Positions 8,901 to 24,591 of a DNA stretch of 64,000 bases are shown here, in pieces. The notes below the pieces were generated by a model that was not told the DNA's origin, searched no databases, and was given only the letters and a program-made list of their open reading frames with translations. Made by a program: the position numbers and the translations under genes. Every line of letters begins with the position of its first letter. Positions within the stretch are counted from its first letter, which is position 1. The stretch is from Streptomyces coryli (lineage in GTDB: Bacteria > Actinomycetota > Actinomycetes > Streptomycetales > Streptomycetaceae): the NCBI RefSeq assembly GCF_011044975.1, contig NZ_JAAKZV010000014.1, forward strand, positions 1 to 64,000, given 5' to 3'.

Positions 8901-10492
8901 CAGATCCCCAGCACCGCCACCACCAGGTCGGCCGATCGCGGCACGGCCAGCGCCACCAGCGACTCGGGCCCGGCGCCGCGCGCCGCCAGCACCTCGGCGA
9001 GCCGGCCGGCCCGCTGGTACAGCTCCCGGTAGCTCAGCCGTTGCTGCCCGCAGACCACGGCCAGCGCGTCCGGCGCTATCTCCAGCTGCTCGGCGAAGAG
9101 TTCGGGCACCGTCAGCTCGGGGGTCAGCGCCGCCGCCCCGGCGGAGGCGGCCAGCCGCTCCCGCTCCTCGGGGAGCAGCACGTCCACCGCGCCGATGCGC
9201 CCCTCGGGGGCGGTGACGAGTGCGCGCAGGATCCGCAGGAAGCGGTCACCCATGAGCTCCACGGTGTGGGTCTCGAACAGGTCGGTGGCGTAGTCGACGA
9301 CGCACCGCATCGCTTCCCCAGGGGGCCCGGCCTGGAAGCTGAACTCCAGGTCGAAGCGGGCGGTGCCGGTCGGGAGCGCCTCTAGACGGCCGGCCACGCC
9401 GGCCAGGTCCAGGGTGCCGCGGTCCTCGCCCTGCCAGCTGAACATCACCTGGAACAGCGGATGGCAGGCGGCGGACCGCTCCCGGGACAGCTCCTCCACC
9501 AGCCGCTCGAACGGGGCGTCCTCGTAGTCATGGGCGGTCAGGGTCTGGTCCCGCACCCGGCTGAGCACCTCGGCGAACGTCGGATCACCGGCGAGCTCCG
9601 CGCACAGCACCCACGTGTTGGTGAAGAGTCCCACCTGTTCCCGCAGCGCCGCGTCGGTGCGGCCGCGGAAGGTGCCGCCGATGGGGATGTCCTGGCCGGC
9701 GCCCAGATGGTGCAGCAGGACGGCCAGCGCGGTCTGCATCACCATCGAGGTGGTCGCGCCCCGCGCCGTGGCGAGGTCCTCGGCCGCGGCGAGCAGTTCC
9801 GGGGCGACCGGGAAGCCGGTGGACGCGCCGCGGTGGCTGACGGTGGCCGGCCGCGGCCGGTCGTAGGGCAGTTGCAGCTGCTCGGGTACGTCGGCCAGCC
9901 GTGCGCGCCAGTAGTCCAGCTGGCACGCCAGGACGCTGTCCGGGTCGCTCTCGTCGCCGAGCATCGCGCGCTGCGACAGCGTGTATGTGGTGTACGGGAC
10001 GGCCGGCGCGGCCCAGCGCGGGGCCTCGCCGCGCAGCCGTGCGGCGTAGGCCCGGGACAGGTCGCTCATGAGCGGGCCGATGGACTCGGCGTCGGCGGCG
10101 ATGCGGTGGACGCTGAGCACCAGGACATGGTCCGCCGGGCCGCGGCGCACCAGCGTGGCGCGCACCGGGAGTTCGGTCGCGAGGTCGAAGCAGTGCCCGG
10201 CCGCATCGGCGATCACGGCATCGGCTTCGCTCCCGGCCGCCTCGACGGTGGTCAGGACGGGATCCAACTGGTCCGCGGGCACGACACGCTGCTCCGGCAC
10301 CCCCTCGGAGGCCGGGAACACGGTGCGCAGGCTCTCGTGCCGGACCACCACATCGTGCAGCGCGGCCGACAGCGCCGGGGCGTCGAGGCTTCCGTCGAGG
10401 TGCAGCAGATACGGCATCGTGTATGCCGCCGAGGGCCCTTCGAACCGGTCGATGAACCACAGGCGGCGCTGTGCGAAGGACAAAGGGATCAT
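5924..10492 (-). CDS. NRPS A: C(degenerate)-A-PCP-E(degenerate)
   Basis: In this 1522-residue module the C domain (~1-430) has HRIAADA where HHxxxDG is expected (10088-10108), so the catalytic His is Arg. The A domain (~460-950) keeps YTSGSTG, YGQTE, YRTGD and the A10 Lys (PNGKLDR), although the Lys of the PKG motif is Leu. My reading of its specificity code is DVFSVAGYAK. PCP (~975-1040) keeps GGDSLRS. The E domain (~1060-1510) has HQLVADV instead of HHLVVDG (6932-6952), VGHGRE for EGHGRE and FNYLD for FNYLG. Only A and PCP look functional, so I read it as a loading station rather than an elongation module. The code matches A domains in NRPS C and D. A free PCP follows in the same operon, and an 8-bp-arm palindrome lies 115 bases upstream. 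Confidence 0.93.
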   Translation of the reverse strand: MIPLSFAQRRLWFIDRFEGPSAAYTMPYLLHLDGSLDAPALSAALHDVVVRHESLRTVFPASEGVPEQRVVPADQLDPVLTTVEAAGSEADAVIADAAGHCFDLATELPVRATLVRRGPADHVLVLSVHRIAADAESIGPLMSDLSRAYAARLRGEAPRWAAPAVPYTTYTLSQRAMLGDESDPDSVLACQLDYWRARLADVPEQLQLPYDRPRPATVSHRGASTGFPVAPELLAAAEDLATARGATTSMVMQTALAVLLHHLGAGQDIPIGGTFRGRTDAALREQVGLFTNTWVLCAELAGDPTFAEVLSRVRDQTLTAHDYEDAPFERLVEELSRERSAACHPLFQVMFSWQGEDRGTLDLAGVAGRLEALPTGTARFDLEFSFQAGPPGEAMRCVVDYATDLFETHTVELMGDRFLRILRALVTAPEGRIGAVDVLLPEERERLAASAGAAALTPELTVPELFAEQLEIAPDALAVVCGQQRLSYRELYQRAGRLAEVLAARGAGPESLVALAVPRSADLVVAVLGIWLAGAAYVPVDPRFPSARLGLILGQARPVLLLTDSAAAGGLPEHQVPMVLLDELELTGPPVAARSTGLRPDNTAYVMYTSGSTGTPLGVSISHRNVVNGVLRLAAVVGMGPWAKMLASTSVNFDVSVFEIITALTSGGCVEVVGDVQELAERDVWRCEVISSVPSVFSEVLDRIVGKVAVDTLVFAGEALPASLVARVRKALPGVRVVNGYGQTESFYAGTFTVEAGDAWDPARNPPIGTPIGNMRTYVLGEALGPVPPGVVGELYVAGESLARGYHGRPALTAARFVPDPFGPPGSRMYRTGDLARWNRDGRLDFAGRSDTQVKIRGLRIEPAEVEGVLTAHPAVAQAVVTVHERDGRKQLAGYVVPAGATGPGAPAAGLSVPELRRFTSARLPEFMVPSLFMVLERLPLTPNGKLDRAALPAPVARDGVYRAPATGPEQELATVFAEVLGVDQVGADDDFFGLGGDSLRSVQVSARACALGVEISPREIFQHRTVAELARLCADRGSVVPPELAGGVGWMPHLPAVKHLLELGGGVRRSATSAVLELPAGIDEYGLAATLAAVLDRHDVLRSTLDGGGLRTAAPGSIDVAPLVHRVACDGAWDEEWREQAARELGAATGRLDPVAGVMAQFVWFDPGTQEPGRLVAVLHQLVADVESWRILIPDLAAAWQYVRAGQPPELPATGTSLRRWAHALVEEAAGPRREAELPLWRSVLEGPDPLLGSRPLDPAVDTQATVEHVRLSIPPSVTRALLTEVPAACRCGVRDGLLGALALAVSRWRAARGAYESSLLVQLVGHGREKGVLPGADLSSTVGRFTSVHPARLDIVGSDLDDALAGGPAAGAVVRAVKEQLRRIPGQGIGYGLLRHLNPGTAVELAGRPAGQIVFNYLDRCGRTDLPDQLRDTGFGLVPGSHDLTAALDPAMPATAALEIDAAVTDTGRGPQLGVRFGYPAGVLPRQQVLGLAGLYSSALEVLAQHVLQDEADALARSLS

Positions 10493-10809
10493 TGCGCGTC
10501 CACTCCTCGGTCTTCAGCCCAGTGCTTTCGGTGGGTGCGGCCATGCCGAAGGTTTATGGAACACCAGCTGAGCAGGCTGCGTGCGTCAAGCAGTTGGCCG
10601 TTTTCGCTGTCCTGGTGACAGGACAGGACGGCATTCCCTTCCGGGGTTGCGGAGAAATTCTCCGGGCCTGCCGAACACCACGGTAATGCCCGTCGTCGGA
10701 GGGTTTCCCACCCCGGAGAGCGGAGGTTTTCCTGCTGCCCCCTGGCCCCCTGCTGGACCAAGACTAGAAGGGCGGCGGACGAGCTGCCGCACTATGGAGG
10801 TGAAACCCC
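10493..10809. other. Divergent promoter region between NRPS A and PPTase
   Basis: These 317 bases contain no credible gene. They hold the palindrome at 10607-10626, roughly between the two start codons, and end in a strong GGAGGTGA ribosome site for the PPTase. One operator could control both directions. Confidence 0.6.
10607..10626. promoter_or_regulatory. Palindromic operator candidate, perfect 8-bp arms
   Basis: CTGTCCTG (10607-10614) and CAGGACAG (10619-10626) are perfect inverted repeats around GTGA. The same arms occur at 14606-14625, and with 7 bp at 46081-46098. All three lie in divergent intergenic regions of the cluster, as expected for a shared pathway regulator binding as a dimer. 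Confidence 0.7.
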
Positions 10810-11664
10810 ATGACGTCCTTCGCCGAGTGCCATGTCTGGTCGCTGCCACTGATGCCGAAGCCCTCGTCCTGGACCGGCTTCCTGGACGATACGGAGCTCA
10901 GCCGCTGCTCCGCATTCGACCAGGAAGCCGACCTGGCGCGGTTCGTCACCGGCCGGGTGCTCGCCAAGACGACCCTGGCCTTCCTGGCAGGCACTCGCCC
11001 CGGCGCGATCCGGCTCGGGGTCGAGTGCCAGGACTGCGGCGGACCGCACGGCAAGCCCCGGGTGCTCGGCGCCGCCAAGGGCTGGGAGCTGTCCATCGCG
11101 TACGCGGGCGAACTGGCCGTGGTGGCCCTCGCCCGGGGCACCGCGCTGGGGATAGACGTCGAGCGGGCCGGGGCCTGGCGGGGGCCAGGGCTGCCGCCGC
11201 AGTACGACCTGGTGCTCACCCCCGTCGAGCGGGCCACGCTCGAGCTGATCCCGCCCAGGCGGCGCGTCCGGGCCACCTTGGCGCACTGGACGCGCAAGCA
11301 GGCCGTGCTGAAGGCGACCGGCGAGGGGCACGGCACGCCCATGACCGACTTCTCCCTGTCGGGCCCGGACCGGCCTGCCGCCCTGCTCGGCTGGCATCCA
11401 CCTGACCGCCGGCGCCCGGTCCCCGCCATCGCCGATATCGAGGTGGGCAGGGGGTACCACGGTGCGGTGGCCGCGCTCGGGGTGCGCAGGGTGGTGCCGT
11501 TGGTCCACGACGGCGCGGAGCTGCGCACGCTGCTTCCGGGCCTTGCGACCGGCACCCCATCGCCCGGCCGATTGCGCACCCGGAGGATCCGCGAGCTGTC
11601 GGCGCGGCTGGCGCGGCCGCCGCGTCCCGCGAGGGCCAAGTCCCCTGCCGCCGCGCTGATATGA
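10810..11664 (+). CDS. Sfp-type 4'-phosphopantetheinyl transferase
   Basis: The 284-residue protein should convert the cluster's many apo-PCPs to holo form using coenzyme A. The family motifs are GIDVER near residue 117 and WTRKQAVLKATGEG near residue 162. The second normally reads W-x-x-K-E-A, so Gln replaces a conserved acidic residue that helps bind magnesium. Magnesium can be held by the remaining residues in some family members, so activity is not excluded. A tail of ~60 residues after the core is longer than in Sfp. The start is fixed by a strong GGAGGTGA site. It is transcribed away from NRPS A and towards argB. Confidence 0.88.
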   Translation: MTSFAECHVWSLPLMPKPSSWTGFLDDTELSRCSAFDQEADLARFVTGRVLAKTTLAFLAGTRPGAIRLGVECQDCGGPHGKPRVLGAAKGWELSIAYAGELAVVALARGTALGIDVERAGAWRGPGLPPQYDLVLTPVERATLELIPPRRRVRATLAHWTRKQAVLKATGEGHGTPMTDFSLSGPDRPAALLGWHPPDRRRPVPAIADIEVGRGYHGAVAALGVRRVVPLVHDGAELRTLLPGLATGTPSPGRLRTRRIRELSARLARPPRPARAKSPAAALI

Positions 11665-11811
11665 CCCGGCCGCCGTTTGATGCGCCGGCAGGAGGCCGCC
11701 GGGTACAGTGGAATGGCGGGACCGGAGTACGGGTAATGCCCCTTCATCGGCAGGAATCCCTTCCACGCCCGCGTACCGGGTGAATGGCCGAGAGTTCCTC
11801 CCCGGTCAAGT

Positions 11812-11860
11812 CTCGCAGTCGCGCCCGATTCCCCCCGACACCCTGAGGCGCGACTGCGAG
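11812..11860. promoter_or_regulatory. 14-bp perfect inverted repeat upstream of argB
   Basis: CTCGCAGTCGCGCC at 11812-11825 pairs perfectly with 11847-11860 across a 21-base loop. It is 148 bases after the PPTase stop and ends 57 bases before the argB ATG. It could be the PPTase terminator, a leader hairpin or an operator. No T-run follows. Confidence 0.5.
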
Positions 11861-11917
11861 CATTACGCGCCGATGCCTGACTGCCGATTACGTTCACGAG
11901 AGCAGCGCGTATTCCTC

Positions 11918-12823
11918 ATGAGCACTCGCAAGCACACTGCCCTGCCCAAGGCCCGCACCCTCATCGAGGCGCTGCCGTGGCTGACGAGGCATCACGGTAA
12001 AACGGTCGTCATCAAGTTCGGCGGCAATGCCATGGTCGATGACGAGTTGAAGGCCGCCTTTGCGGAGGACGTCGTCTTTCTGCATCACGCCGGACTCAAG
12101 CCGGTCATCGTGCACGGCGGCGGCCCGCAGATCAGCGCGCAGCTGGACCGACATGGGCTGGTGAGCGAGTTCAGGGCCGGGCTGCGGGTGACCACGCCCG
12201 AGGCGATGGATGTCGTACGGATGGTGCTGGCCGGGCAGGTGCAGCGGGAGCTGGTCGGGCTGCTCAATCAGTACGGGCCGCTCGCCGTCGGACTGACCGG
12301 CGAGGACGCGCACACCATCACCGCCACCAAACACGAGCCGCTGATCGACGGCGCCCCCGTCGACATCGGCCGGGTCGGCGAGGTGACGCAGGTCGACACC
12401 GGCGCGATCGAGGCGCTGCAGGAGGACGGCCGCATACCGGTGGTGTCGTCCGTCGCCCGCAGCGCCGACGACGGACATGTCTACAACGTCAACGCCGATA
12501 CGGCCGCTGCCGCGTTGGCCGCCGCCCTGGGCGCCGAGACCCTGATGGTGCTCACGGATGTCGAGGGCCTCTACGAGGACTGGCCGAACAGCGACGAGGT
12601 CATCAGCAAGCTCACCGCGAGCGAGCTGGAGAAGCTGCTGCCGGATCTGGCGAGCGGGATGGTCCCGAAGATGCAGGGCTGCCTGCACGCCGTACGCAAC
12701 GGGGTGCACACCGCGCGCGTGATCGACGGGAGGGTCCAGCACAGCATTCTGCTGGAGATCTTCACCGACGAGGGGGTCGGGACGATGGTCGTGCGGGATG
12801 ACGAGGAGGGGAGCCCGGCATGA
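11918..12823 (+). CDS. argB: Acetylglutamate kinase (ArgB)
   Basis: This 301-residue protein phosphorylates N-acetyl-glutamate, the second step of ornithine/arginine synthesis, in the cytoplasm. Amino-acid-kinase motifs are plain: [10 protein letters not shown] near residue 29, [14 protein letters not shown] near 64, [17 protein letters not shown] near 189 and KMQGC near 250. I place the start at [13 protein letters not shown] (11918) because it begins family similarity; an open frame extends further upstream without similarity. It overlaps argD by four bases. Only argB and argD, not argC or argJ, are in this window, so it looks like a cluster-borne partial set to raise ornithine or a relative for the peptide rather than the cell's main arginine operon. 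Confidence 0.92.
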   Translation: MSTRKHTALPKARTLIEALPWLTRHHGKTVVIKFGGNAMVDDELKAAFAEDVVFLHHAGLKPVIVHGGGPQISAQLDRHGLVSEFRAGLRVTTPEAMDVVRMVLAGQVQRELVGLLNQYGPLAVGLTGEDAHTITATKHEPLIDGAPVDIGRVGEVTQVDTGAIEALQEDGRIPVVSSVARSADDGHVYNVNADTAAAALAAALGAETLMVLTDVEGLYEDWPNSDEVISKLTASELEKLLPDLASGMVPKMQGCLHAVRNGVHTARVIDGRVQHSILLEIFTDEGVGTMVVRDDEEGSPA

Positions 12824-13995
12824 TGAACGACGAGCTGACCCAGCGGTGGCAGTCCGCCCTGATGGACAACTACGGCACCCCCCGCGTCCCTCTCGTCCGT
12901 GGCGCCGGCGCGAGGCTGTGGGATGCCGACGGCAAGGAGTACATCGACTTCCTCGGCGGCATCGCGGTGAACTCCCTGGGCACCGGGCATCCGGCGGTGG
13001 TGCAGGCCGTCACCGAGCAGGTCCAGACCCTCGGGCACGTATCGAATCTCTTCATCGCGCCGCCGCCGGTCGCGCTCGCCGAGAAGCTCCTCGGACTCTT
13101 CGGCCGTCCCGGCCGGGCCTTCTTCTCCAACTCCGGTGCGGAGGCGAACGAGGCCGCCTTCAAGATCGGCCGGCTGACGGGCCGTACGCACATGGTGGCC
13201 ACCGAAGGCGGCTTCCACGGGCGCACGATGGGGGCCTTGGCGCTCACCGGGCAGCCGAAGAAGCAGGAGGGCTTCGCCCCACTGCCCGGCAACGTCACGC
13301 ATGTCGCGTACGGAGACCAGGACGCGCTGCGCGCCGCCGTGACCGACGCCACCGCGCTGGTCGTCATCGAGCCGATCCAGGGCGAGAACGGCGTCATTGT
13401 CCCGCCCGCCGGCTATTTGGAAGCCGCCCGGCAGATCACGTACGCCACCGGCGCTCTCCTGGTCCTGGACGAGGTGCAGACCGGCATCGGCCGGACCGGC
13501 CACTGGTGCGAGGCACTCGCCCAGGGCGTCGAGCCGGACGTCATCACCTTCGCCAAGGGCCTCGGCGGCGGGCTGCCGATCGCCGCGACCCTCGCCTTCG
13601 GCGACGCCGCCGGGCTCCTCCACCCCGGCCACCACGGATCCACCTTCGGCGGCAACCCCGTCTCCTGCGCCGCCGCCCTAGCCGTCCTCGACACCATCGC
13701 CGCCGACGGGCTCCTCGACCACGTCAAGCGGGTGGGCGAGCGACTGCGGGACGGGATCTCGCGCCTCGGGCACCCGCTGGTGGACCAAGTACGCGGCAGC
13801 GGACTGCTGCTCGGTGTCGTCCTCACCCAGCCGGTCGCCCCCCGCGTCCAGCAGACGGCCCAGGACGCGGGATTCTTGGTGAACGCGGCCGTCCCGGACG
13901 TCGTCCGGCTCGCACCGCCGCTCGTGCTGGCCGAGGCCGAGGCCGACGCACTCCTCGCGGCCCTGCCTGGCGTGCTTGACGCGGCGGCCGGGTAG
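12820..13995 (+). CDS. argD: Acetylornithine aminotransferase-like (ArgD)
   Basis: The 391-residue class III, PLP-dependent aminotransferase is of normal ArgD length. It should convert N-acetylglutamate semialdehyde to N-acetylornithine. Motifs include [12 protein letters not shown] (phosphate site), [36 protein letters not shown] and the Schiff-base Lys in [16 protein letters not shown] overlap with argB shows coupling. The active-site acidic pocket of an A domain in NRPS C fits a basic amino acid, so argB/argD probably feed that residue. Specificity for acetylornithine against other omega-amino acids cannot be proved from sequence. Confidence 0.9.
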   Translation: MMNDELTQRWQSALMDNYGTPRVPLVRGAGARLWDADGKEYIDFLGGIAVNSLGTGHPAVVQAVTEQVQTLGHVSNLFIAPPPVALAEKLLGLFGRPGRAFFSNSGAEANEAAFKIGRLTGRTHMVATEGGFHGRTMGALALTGQPKKQEGFAPLPGNVTHVAYGDQDALRAAVTDATALVVIEPIQGENGVIVPPAGYLEAARQITYATGALLVLDEVQTGIGRTGHWCEALAQGVEPDVITFAKGLGGGLPIAATLAFGDAAGLLHPGHHGSTFGGNPVSCAAALAVLDTIAADGLLDHVKRVGERLRDGISRLGHPLVDQVRGSGLLLGVVLTQPVAPRVQQTAQDAGFLVNAAVPDVVRLAPPLVLAEAEADALLAALPGVLDAAAG

Positions 13996-14010
13996 CACCG
14001 CTCCCGCTCG

Positions 14011-14577
14011 CTACGCCTGCTCGACCTCGTCCGCGCCATGGGCGCGGACGGTGCCGTGCCCCTGCACGGCGACGATGTACCAGGGAGCGGGATAGCGGTC
14101 GCCGGGGTCCTGTCCGATCGTCCGGTACAGGACGCGGCCGTCCCGCTGTTCGCCGAGGATGCGGACGAGGGCGTTGGTACGCAGCGCGGCCCGGCGGACC
14201 TCTTCGGCCTGCTCGCGGTCCAGGGCGGCGGCCTCGGTCCGCTGGTGCCTGATGTGCTGGGGGACGCTGTAGCGGTCCTCGCCGAAGCGGCGCAGGTCGA
14301 TCAGTGCGCAACCGGTCGCGTGCAGCTGCCGCCTGATGTGCTGGGGCACGCTGTAGCGGTCCTCGCCGAAGCGGCGCAGGTCGATCAGCGCGCAACCGGC
14401 GGCGTGCAGGCGGGCGTTGCTGGGCGCCTGCGGCAGCATTTTCCACAACCGGCGGAACCGCTCCTGGAGCTCCAGGTCGGTCAGGCCGTCGATCTCGAGA
14501 AGGTCCTGGGTGAAAGGCGCGGTCGCCGGGAACCGTATGGCGGGCGCCTTAGGTTGGGCAGCGGACGCAACGGGCAT
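14011..14577 (-). CDS. Unknown protein with internal 28-residue tandem duplication
   Basis: I do not recognise this 188-residue protein. It has no signal peptide, membrane segment or Cys pattern. An N-terminal Ala/Pro stretch is followed by an acidic helix-like region (DLLEIDGLTDLELQERFRR). Two nearly identical 28-residue units follow, residues 57-84 and 85-112, containing CALIDLRRFGEDRYSVPQH. The C-terminal half contains ALRTNALVRILGEQ and PAPWYIVAVQGHG. It converges on argD 15 bases away. A perfect copy of the cluster palindrome lies 29 bases upstream of its start, so it is probably part of the regulon. Confidence 0.7.
   Translation of the reverse strand: MPVASAAQPKAPAIRFPATAPFTQDLLEIDGLTDLELQERFRRLWKMLPQAPSNARLHAAGCALIDLRRFGEDRYSVPQHIRRQLHATGCALIDLRRFGEDRYSVPQHIRHQRTEAAALDREQAEEVRRAALRTNALVRILGEQRDGRVLYRTIGQDPGDRYPAPWYIVAVQGHGTVRAHGADEVEQA
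14242..14409. repeat. 84-bp tandem duplication inside the unknown gene
   Basis: Units 14242-14325 and 14326-14409 are directly adjacent, in frame and differ at 6 of 84 positions by my comparison. This suggests a recent duplication. Confidence 0.9.
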
Positions 14578-14605
14578 GGCACATCACCTGCCAGAATTCT
14601 TTCGT

Positions 14606-14625
14606 CTGTCCTGTCGCCAGGACAG
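14606..14625. promoter_or_regulatory. Palindromic operator candidate, perfect 8-bp arms
   Basis: CTGTCCTG (14606-14613) and CAGGACAG (14618-14625) flank TCGC. The site is between the divergent unknown gene (start 14577) and the MbtH-led NRPS operon (start 14874). It is identical in both arms to the site at 10607. Confidence 0.72.
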
Positions 14626-14873
14626 AGCCCTTTTACAAGCGAAATGGCGTGCCTCATCGGGTCATCGGCCGAGTGAATTCGCTTCGGTATGGTGGCATGG
14701 AATCCCGCCGGGCGACAGATCCGGAACGGCGGACGGTAGTTGCCTGACCCTGGCCGGCCTTGTGGCGCCGGCGGTCGAGTTCTACGGTGGCGTCTGCATC
14801 TGCATCGCGGTGATTTCCGATCTCCTGGAGATTTACCGGCAATTCAAACTCGTGACGATTGAGGACGGTGTCA

Positions 14874-15089
14874 GTGAGTACGAACCCTTTCGATGACGAG
14901 GACGGCCGCTTCTACGTCGTGGTCAACGACGAGGACCAGCACTCCCTGTGGCCGGTCTTTGCCGAGGTGCCCGCGGGCTGGCGGGTGGTCTTCGGTGAGG
15001 CGGCCAGGACGGAATGCCTGGAGTACGTGGAGCGGAACTGGACCGACATGCGCCCGAAGAGCCTCCAGGAGGCCATGCGGGCCGGCTGA
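14874..15089 (+). CDS. MbtH-like protein
   Basis: This 71-residue protein binds NRPS adenylation domains and helps their folding and activity. The family signature is complete: [33 protein letters not shown] and [14 protein letters not shown], with the conserved Trp residues. I chose the GTG at 14874, which gives the usual STNPF start and has a GAGGA site; a TTG 15 bases upstream is in frame. It heads the main NRPS operon and is the only MbtH homologue in the window, so it probably serves all the A domains. Confidence 0.95.
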   Translation: MSTNPFDDEDGRFYVVVNDEDQHSLWPVFAEVPAGWRVVFGEAARTECLEYVERNWTDMRPKSLQEAMRAG

Positions 15090-15166
15090 GCACCGGCCGG
15101 GTCGCGCGACCCCGCGGCCGGCGGATGCCCGCACCGACACCCGCACGTCCCGATCGGAGTCAACTG

Positions 15167-16729
15167 GTGATACTTCAGGGAAAACGGGTCGCGCTGCCCC
15201 CGGCGCCCGTCGTCCACCGACAGTTCGAGAAGCACGCGCAGGCCACCCCTGACGCCGTCGCCGTCTTCTGCGCGGGGCAGCGGGTGACGTACGCGGAGCT
15301 GGACGCGAAGGCGAACCGCTTCGCGCACTTTCTTGCCGCGGGCGGCCGCGGCCGGGGTGCGAAGGTCGGCGTCTGCCTGGACTACTCGATCGACATGCTC
15401 GTCGCCATCCTCGGCACGCTGAAGGCGGGCGCGGCCTACGTGCCGCTCGACCCGGCCTATCCGGCGGCGAGGCTCCAGCTGCTGCTGGGGCAGATCCCCG
15501 GTCTCGCCCTGATCGTCGCCTCGCCGGCGACGGCCGGGCTGGTCGAGTCGGCCGCCGTCGAGATCGTCGATCTGGAGCAGCTGTCCGGCCGGCTGGCGGA
15601 ACTCCCGGAGACCGGCCCCGACATCCCGGTCACCGGCGACGACATCTGCTACGCGGTCTTCACATCCGGCTCGACCGGTACGCCGAAGCTGACCGCGGTG
15701 CGGCACGAGGGCTGGTTCAACCTCATGAACTGGCTGATGCTCGAGTACGGCCTGCACAGCGACTCGAACAACCTGGTCGTGAGCGCCCTCGGGTTCGACC
15801 TCTCCCAACGCAGCCTGATGACGCCGCTGTTCTGCGGCGCCACCCAGTACCTGATGGCGAGCCGGAACTTCGACGCCGCGATGGCGTACCGGATGCTGAC
15901 CGAGCACGAGATCCGCACGGTGCACTGCGCCTCGAGCACGCTGTATCTGCTGGTCGACTGGGAGACCGCGCGCCGCGGCGAGGCGCTCACCCGGCTCGAC
16001 TACGTGCTCTTCGGCGGGGAGCCGCTGAAGGTCGAACGGGTCCTGGACTGGGCCCGCCGCCCGGGCAACACATGCACCCTCCTGCACCAGTACGGCGTCG
16101 CCGAGTGCACGGATGTCGCGACGTCGTACGACCTCGCCGAATACCGGCCCGGCGAGCACGACATCGCACCGGTCGGCAGGCCGGCGTACAACACGGACAT
16201 CCACCTCCTCGACGAGCGGCTGTGCGGCGTCGGGGTGGGAGAGTACGGCGAGATCTGCATCTCCGGGACCGGCGTCGGCGCGGGTTACCTGGGCGGCACC
16301 GGACCCGAGGCCGAGCGGTTCACCACCATCGAGGTCGACGGCGCGCCGCGCCGGCTGTACCGCACGGGCGACCGCGGCTGCGTCGACCAGGCCGGGGACC
16401 TCGTCGTGTTCGGCAGGATGGACGCGCAGGTGAAGGTCCGCGGAATGCGGATCGATCCCACCGACATCGAGCGCGCGCTCGGCCGGCTGGCCGGGGTCCG
16501 GGAAGCCGCCGTCGTGGTCGCCGATTCCGGCGACTCCGAGCTGGTCGCGTTCATCGTCCCGGAGGGGGACGAACTCGCCGAGAACGACGTGCGGGCCCGC
16601 CTCCTGGAAACGCTGCCGAGAAACATGGTCCCGGCCCGGTTCATCAACATTTCACTAATTCCGTTGAGCCCGCACGGGAAAGTCGACCGCGCGGCATTGG
16701 TCGCCATGTGCCGGAACCAGTACGCTTGA
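15167..16729 (+). CDS. Free-standing adenylation domain (aminoacyl-AMP ligase)
   Basis: The ~520-residue protein activates a carboxylic or amino acid as AMP ester and loads a PCP, probably the one encoded next. Core motifs are [12 protein letters not shown] near residue 165, GFDLSQRSLM, FGGEPLK, YGVAECTDVATSY, YRTGDRG near 400 and the A10 Lys in [11 protein letters not shown]. My reading of the code is DLRCLGQDVK, which matches no standard amino acid I know. The general form recalls free-standing prolyl-AMP ligases of the PltF/RedM type, but the code does not prove proline. The GTG at 15167 has a GGAG site. It could make the starter unit for NRPS B or load one of the A-less modules. Confidence 0.88.
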   Translation: MILQGKRVALPPAPVVHRQFEKHAQATPDAVAVFCAGQRVTYAELDAKANRFAHFLAAGGRGRGAKVGVCLDYSIDMLVAILGTLKAGAAYVPLDPAYPAARLQLLLGQIPGLALIVASPATAGLVESAAVEIVDLEQLSGRLAELPETGPDIPVTGDDICYAVFTSGSTGTPKLTAVRHEGWFNLMNWLMLEYGLHSDSNNLVVSALGFDLSQRSLMTPLFCGATQYLMASRNFDAAMAYRMLTEHEIRTVHCASSTLYLLVDWETARRGEALTRLDYVLFGGEPLKVERVLDWARRPGNTCTLLHQYGVAECTDVATSYDLAEYRPGEHDIAPVGRPAYNTDIHLLDERLCGVGVGEYGEICISGTGVGAGYLGGTGPEAERFTTIEVDGAPRRLYRTGDRGCVDQAGDLVVFGRMDAQVKVRGMRIDPTDIERALGRLAGVREAAVVVADSGDSELVAFIVPEGDELAENDVRARLLETLPRNMVPARFINISLIPLSPHGKVDRAALVAMCRNQYA

Positions 16730-16746
16730 CGATCGAGAGGACCTTG

Positions 16747-16977
16747 ATGATTGCCGATCAGGTGCGCACCATCTGGTGCCGGGAACTCCAGCGCGACGAC
16801 ATAGCGTTGGACGACGACTTCTTCGCCCTCGGCGGACAGTCTCTCATCATGGCAAGGATTCAGGCTGCCTTCATCGAGGAGCTGGGCGTCGAGGTGCCGG
16901 CGGATCAGATGTTCCTCAATCCGACGGTGGCCTCGATTGCTGCCTACATCGAATCCATGGACGCGGTAGCCCAATAG
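16747..16977 (+). CDS. Free-standing peptidyl carrier protein
   Basis: This 76-residue carrier protein has the motif [16 protein letters not shown] with the attachment Ser. It begins 17 bases after the free A domain and ends 16 bases before the flavoenzyme. The order A, PCP, flavoprotein is the usual layout for an amino acid oxidised while tethered to a carrier. The adjoining NRPS B opens with an unusual C domain that could take the tethered product. Confidence 0.9.
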   Translation: MIADQVRTIWCRELQRDDIALDDDFFALGGQSLIMARIQAAFIEELGVEVPADQMFLNPTVASIAAYIESMDAVAQ

Positions 16978-16993
16978 CGGGGGAGAGGTCGTC

Positions 16994-18181
16994 ATGTACG
17001 ACGTGATAGTCATCGGTGCCCGCTGTGCGGGGTCACCGACGGCCATGTTGTTCGCTCGGCAGGGATATCGCGTACTGCTCCTGGAAAAGGCGCGGTTCCC
17101 GCGGGACACCCTGTCCTCGCACTACCTGCACACCCCGGGCGTGGCCCTGCTCGGCCGGTGGGGGCTGCTCGACGAGCTCCGTGCCGCGGGCTGCCGGCCC
17201 ATCGACCACCAGAGCTACGAGGCGCCCGGTGTCCGGCTGGACGGCTTCTCCCTGCCGGTCGACGGGCACCGGACCACGTACGCGCCGAGGCGGTACGTGC
17301 TCGACCCGATCCTCGCGCGCGGCGCCGTGGCGGCCGGCGTGGACTTCCGGGACGGCTGCGCGGTCACGGGCCTGGAGTACGAGGGAGACCGGGTCGCCGG
17401 GGTCCGCTACACCACGCCCGGCGGCGCCGAGGCGACCGACCGGGCCCGGCTGGTCGTCGGCGCGGACGGCCAGCGCTCGCTGGTGGCCCGCAAGGCGGGC
17501 GCCCGCAACGTCATCGAGCACCCGCGGATGACCTGCACCTACTACAGCTACTGGAGCGGCGTCCCCTCGCACTTCGAGCTCTACGAACGGCCGGAGCGCT
17601 GGATCGGCGTCATCCCCACCAACGACGACCTCACGCTGATCATGACCTACTTCCCGCAGGGCGAGTTCCAGGAGATCCGTACGGGAGTGGAGTCCGCCTA
17701 TCTCGAGGCCGTCCGCACGACGGCGCCCGAGCTGTACGAGCGGATGTCGGCGGGCAAGCGCGAGGAGCAGCTGTACGGCACCGGGCATCAGGAGAACTTC
17801 TTCCGCAAGGCCTACGGGCCCGGGTGGGCGCTGGTCGGCGACGCGGTGCACCACAAGGACTCCATCACGGCGCGCGGCATCACCGACGCCTTCATCCAGG
17901 CCCAGTCGCTCACCGCGCACATCGGCCAGGAGCTGCACGACGACGCCGCGCTCGAGGCGGCGCTTGAGCGCTACGAGGCCGATGTCAACGACGAGTTCCT
18001 CGATCTCTACCAGGGCGTGCTCAACGTGGCCGAGCTCAAGCCCGGGGGGCGGGCCGAACTCCTGCGGAAGCTGGTCGGCCACCAGGAGCTGATCGACCGG
18101 TACTTCTCGACGCTGTCGGGCGCGTGCTCGATCGACGACTTCTACAACGCCGACCTGTTGGCAGTGCTCAACCAGAGCTGA
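16994..18181 (+). CDS. FAD-dependent oxidoreductase (group A monooxygenase/GGR-like)
   Basis: The 395-residue flavoprotein has an N-terminal Rossmann motif VIVIGARCAGSPTA, a mid-protein VVGADGQRSLVARK (the DG motif region) and the FAD-binding GDAVHHKDSITARGITDAF near residue 280. These are marks of group A flavin monooxygenases and related oxidoreductases. It lacks the W-x-W-x-I-P pair of flavin halogenases, so halogenation is unlikely. Its place between a free PCP and NRPS B suggests it hydroxylates or desaturates the PCP-bound unit. The known proline-to-pyrrole oxidases are acyl-CoA-dehydrogenase-like and differ from this protein. The substrate is unknown. Confidence 0.85.
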   Translation: MYDVIVIGARCAGSPTAMLFARQGYRVLLLEKARFPRDTLSSHYLHTPGVALLGRWGLLDELRAAGCRPIDHQSYEAPGVRLDGFSLPVDGHRTTYAPRRYVLDPILARGAVAAGVDFRDGCAVTGLEYEGDRVAGVRYTTPGGAEATDRARLVVGADGQRSLVARKAGARNVIEHPRMTCTYYSYWSGVPSHFELYERPERWIGVIPTNDDLTLIMTYFPQGEFQEIRTGVESAYLEAVRTTAPELYERMSAGKREEQLYGTGHQENFFRKAYGPGWALVGDAVHHKDSITARGITDAFIQAQSLTAHIGQELHDDAALEAALERYEADVNDEFLDLYQGVLNVAELKPGGRAELLRKLVGHQELIDRYFSTLSGACSIDDFYNADLLAVLNQS

Positions 18182-18196
18182 AGGTAGGGGAGTTCA

Positions 18197-24586
<6,390 letters not shown>

Positions 24587-24591
24587 GCAAG

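Noticed and set aside
5924-10492. NRPS A as the starter module of the assembly line.
   Set aside because: Both its C and E motifs are broken and it lies on the opposite strand in its own operon with a free PCP. NRPS B already has a dedicated free A/PCP pair directly upstream. Not excluded, but less favoured.
16994-18181. Flavin-dependent halogenase.
   Set aside because: The second halogenase motif (W-x-W-x-I-P) is absent; only an RWIGVIP string vaguely resembles it. The GDA-x-x-x-KD region fits monooxygenase-like flavoproteins.
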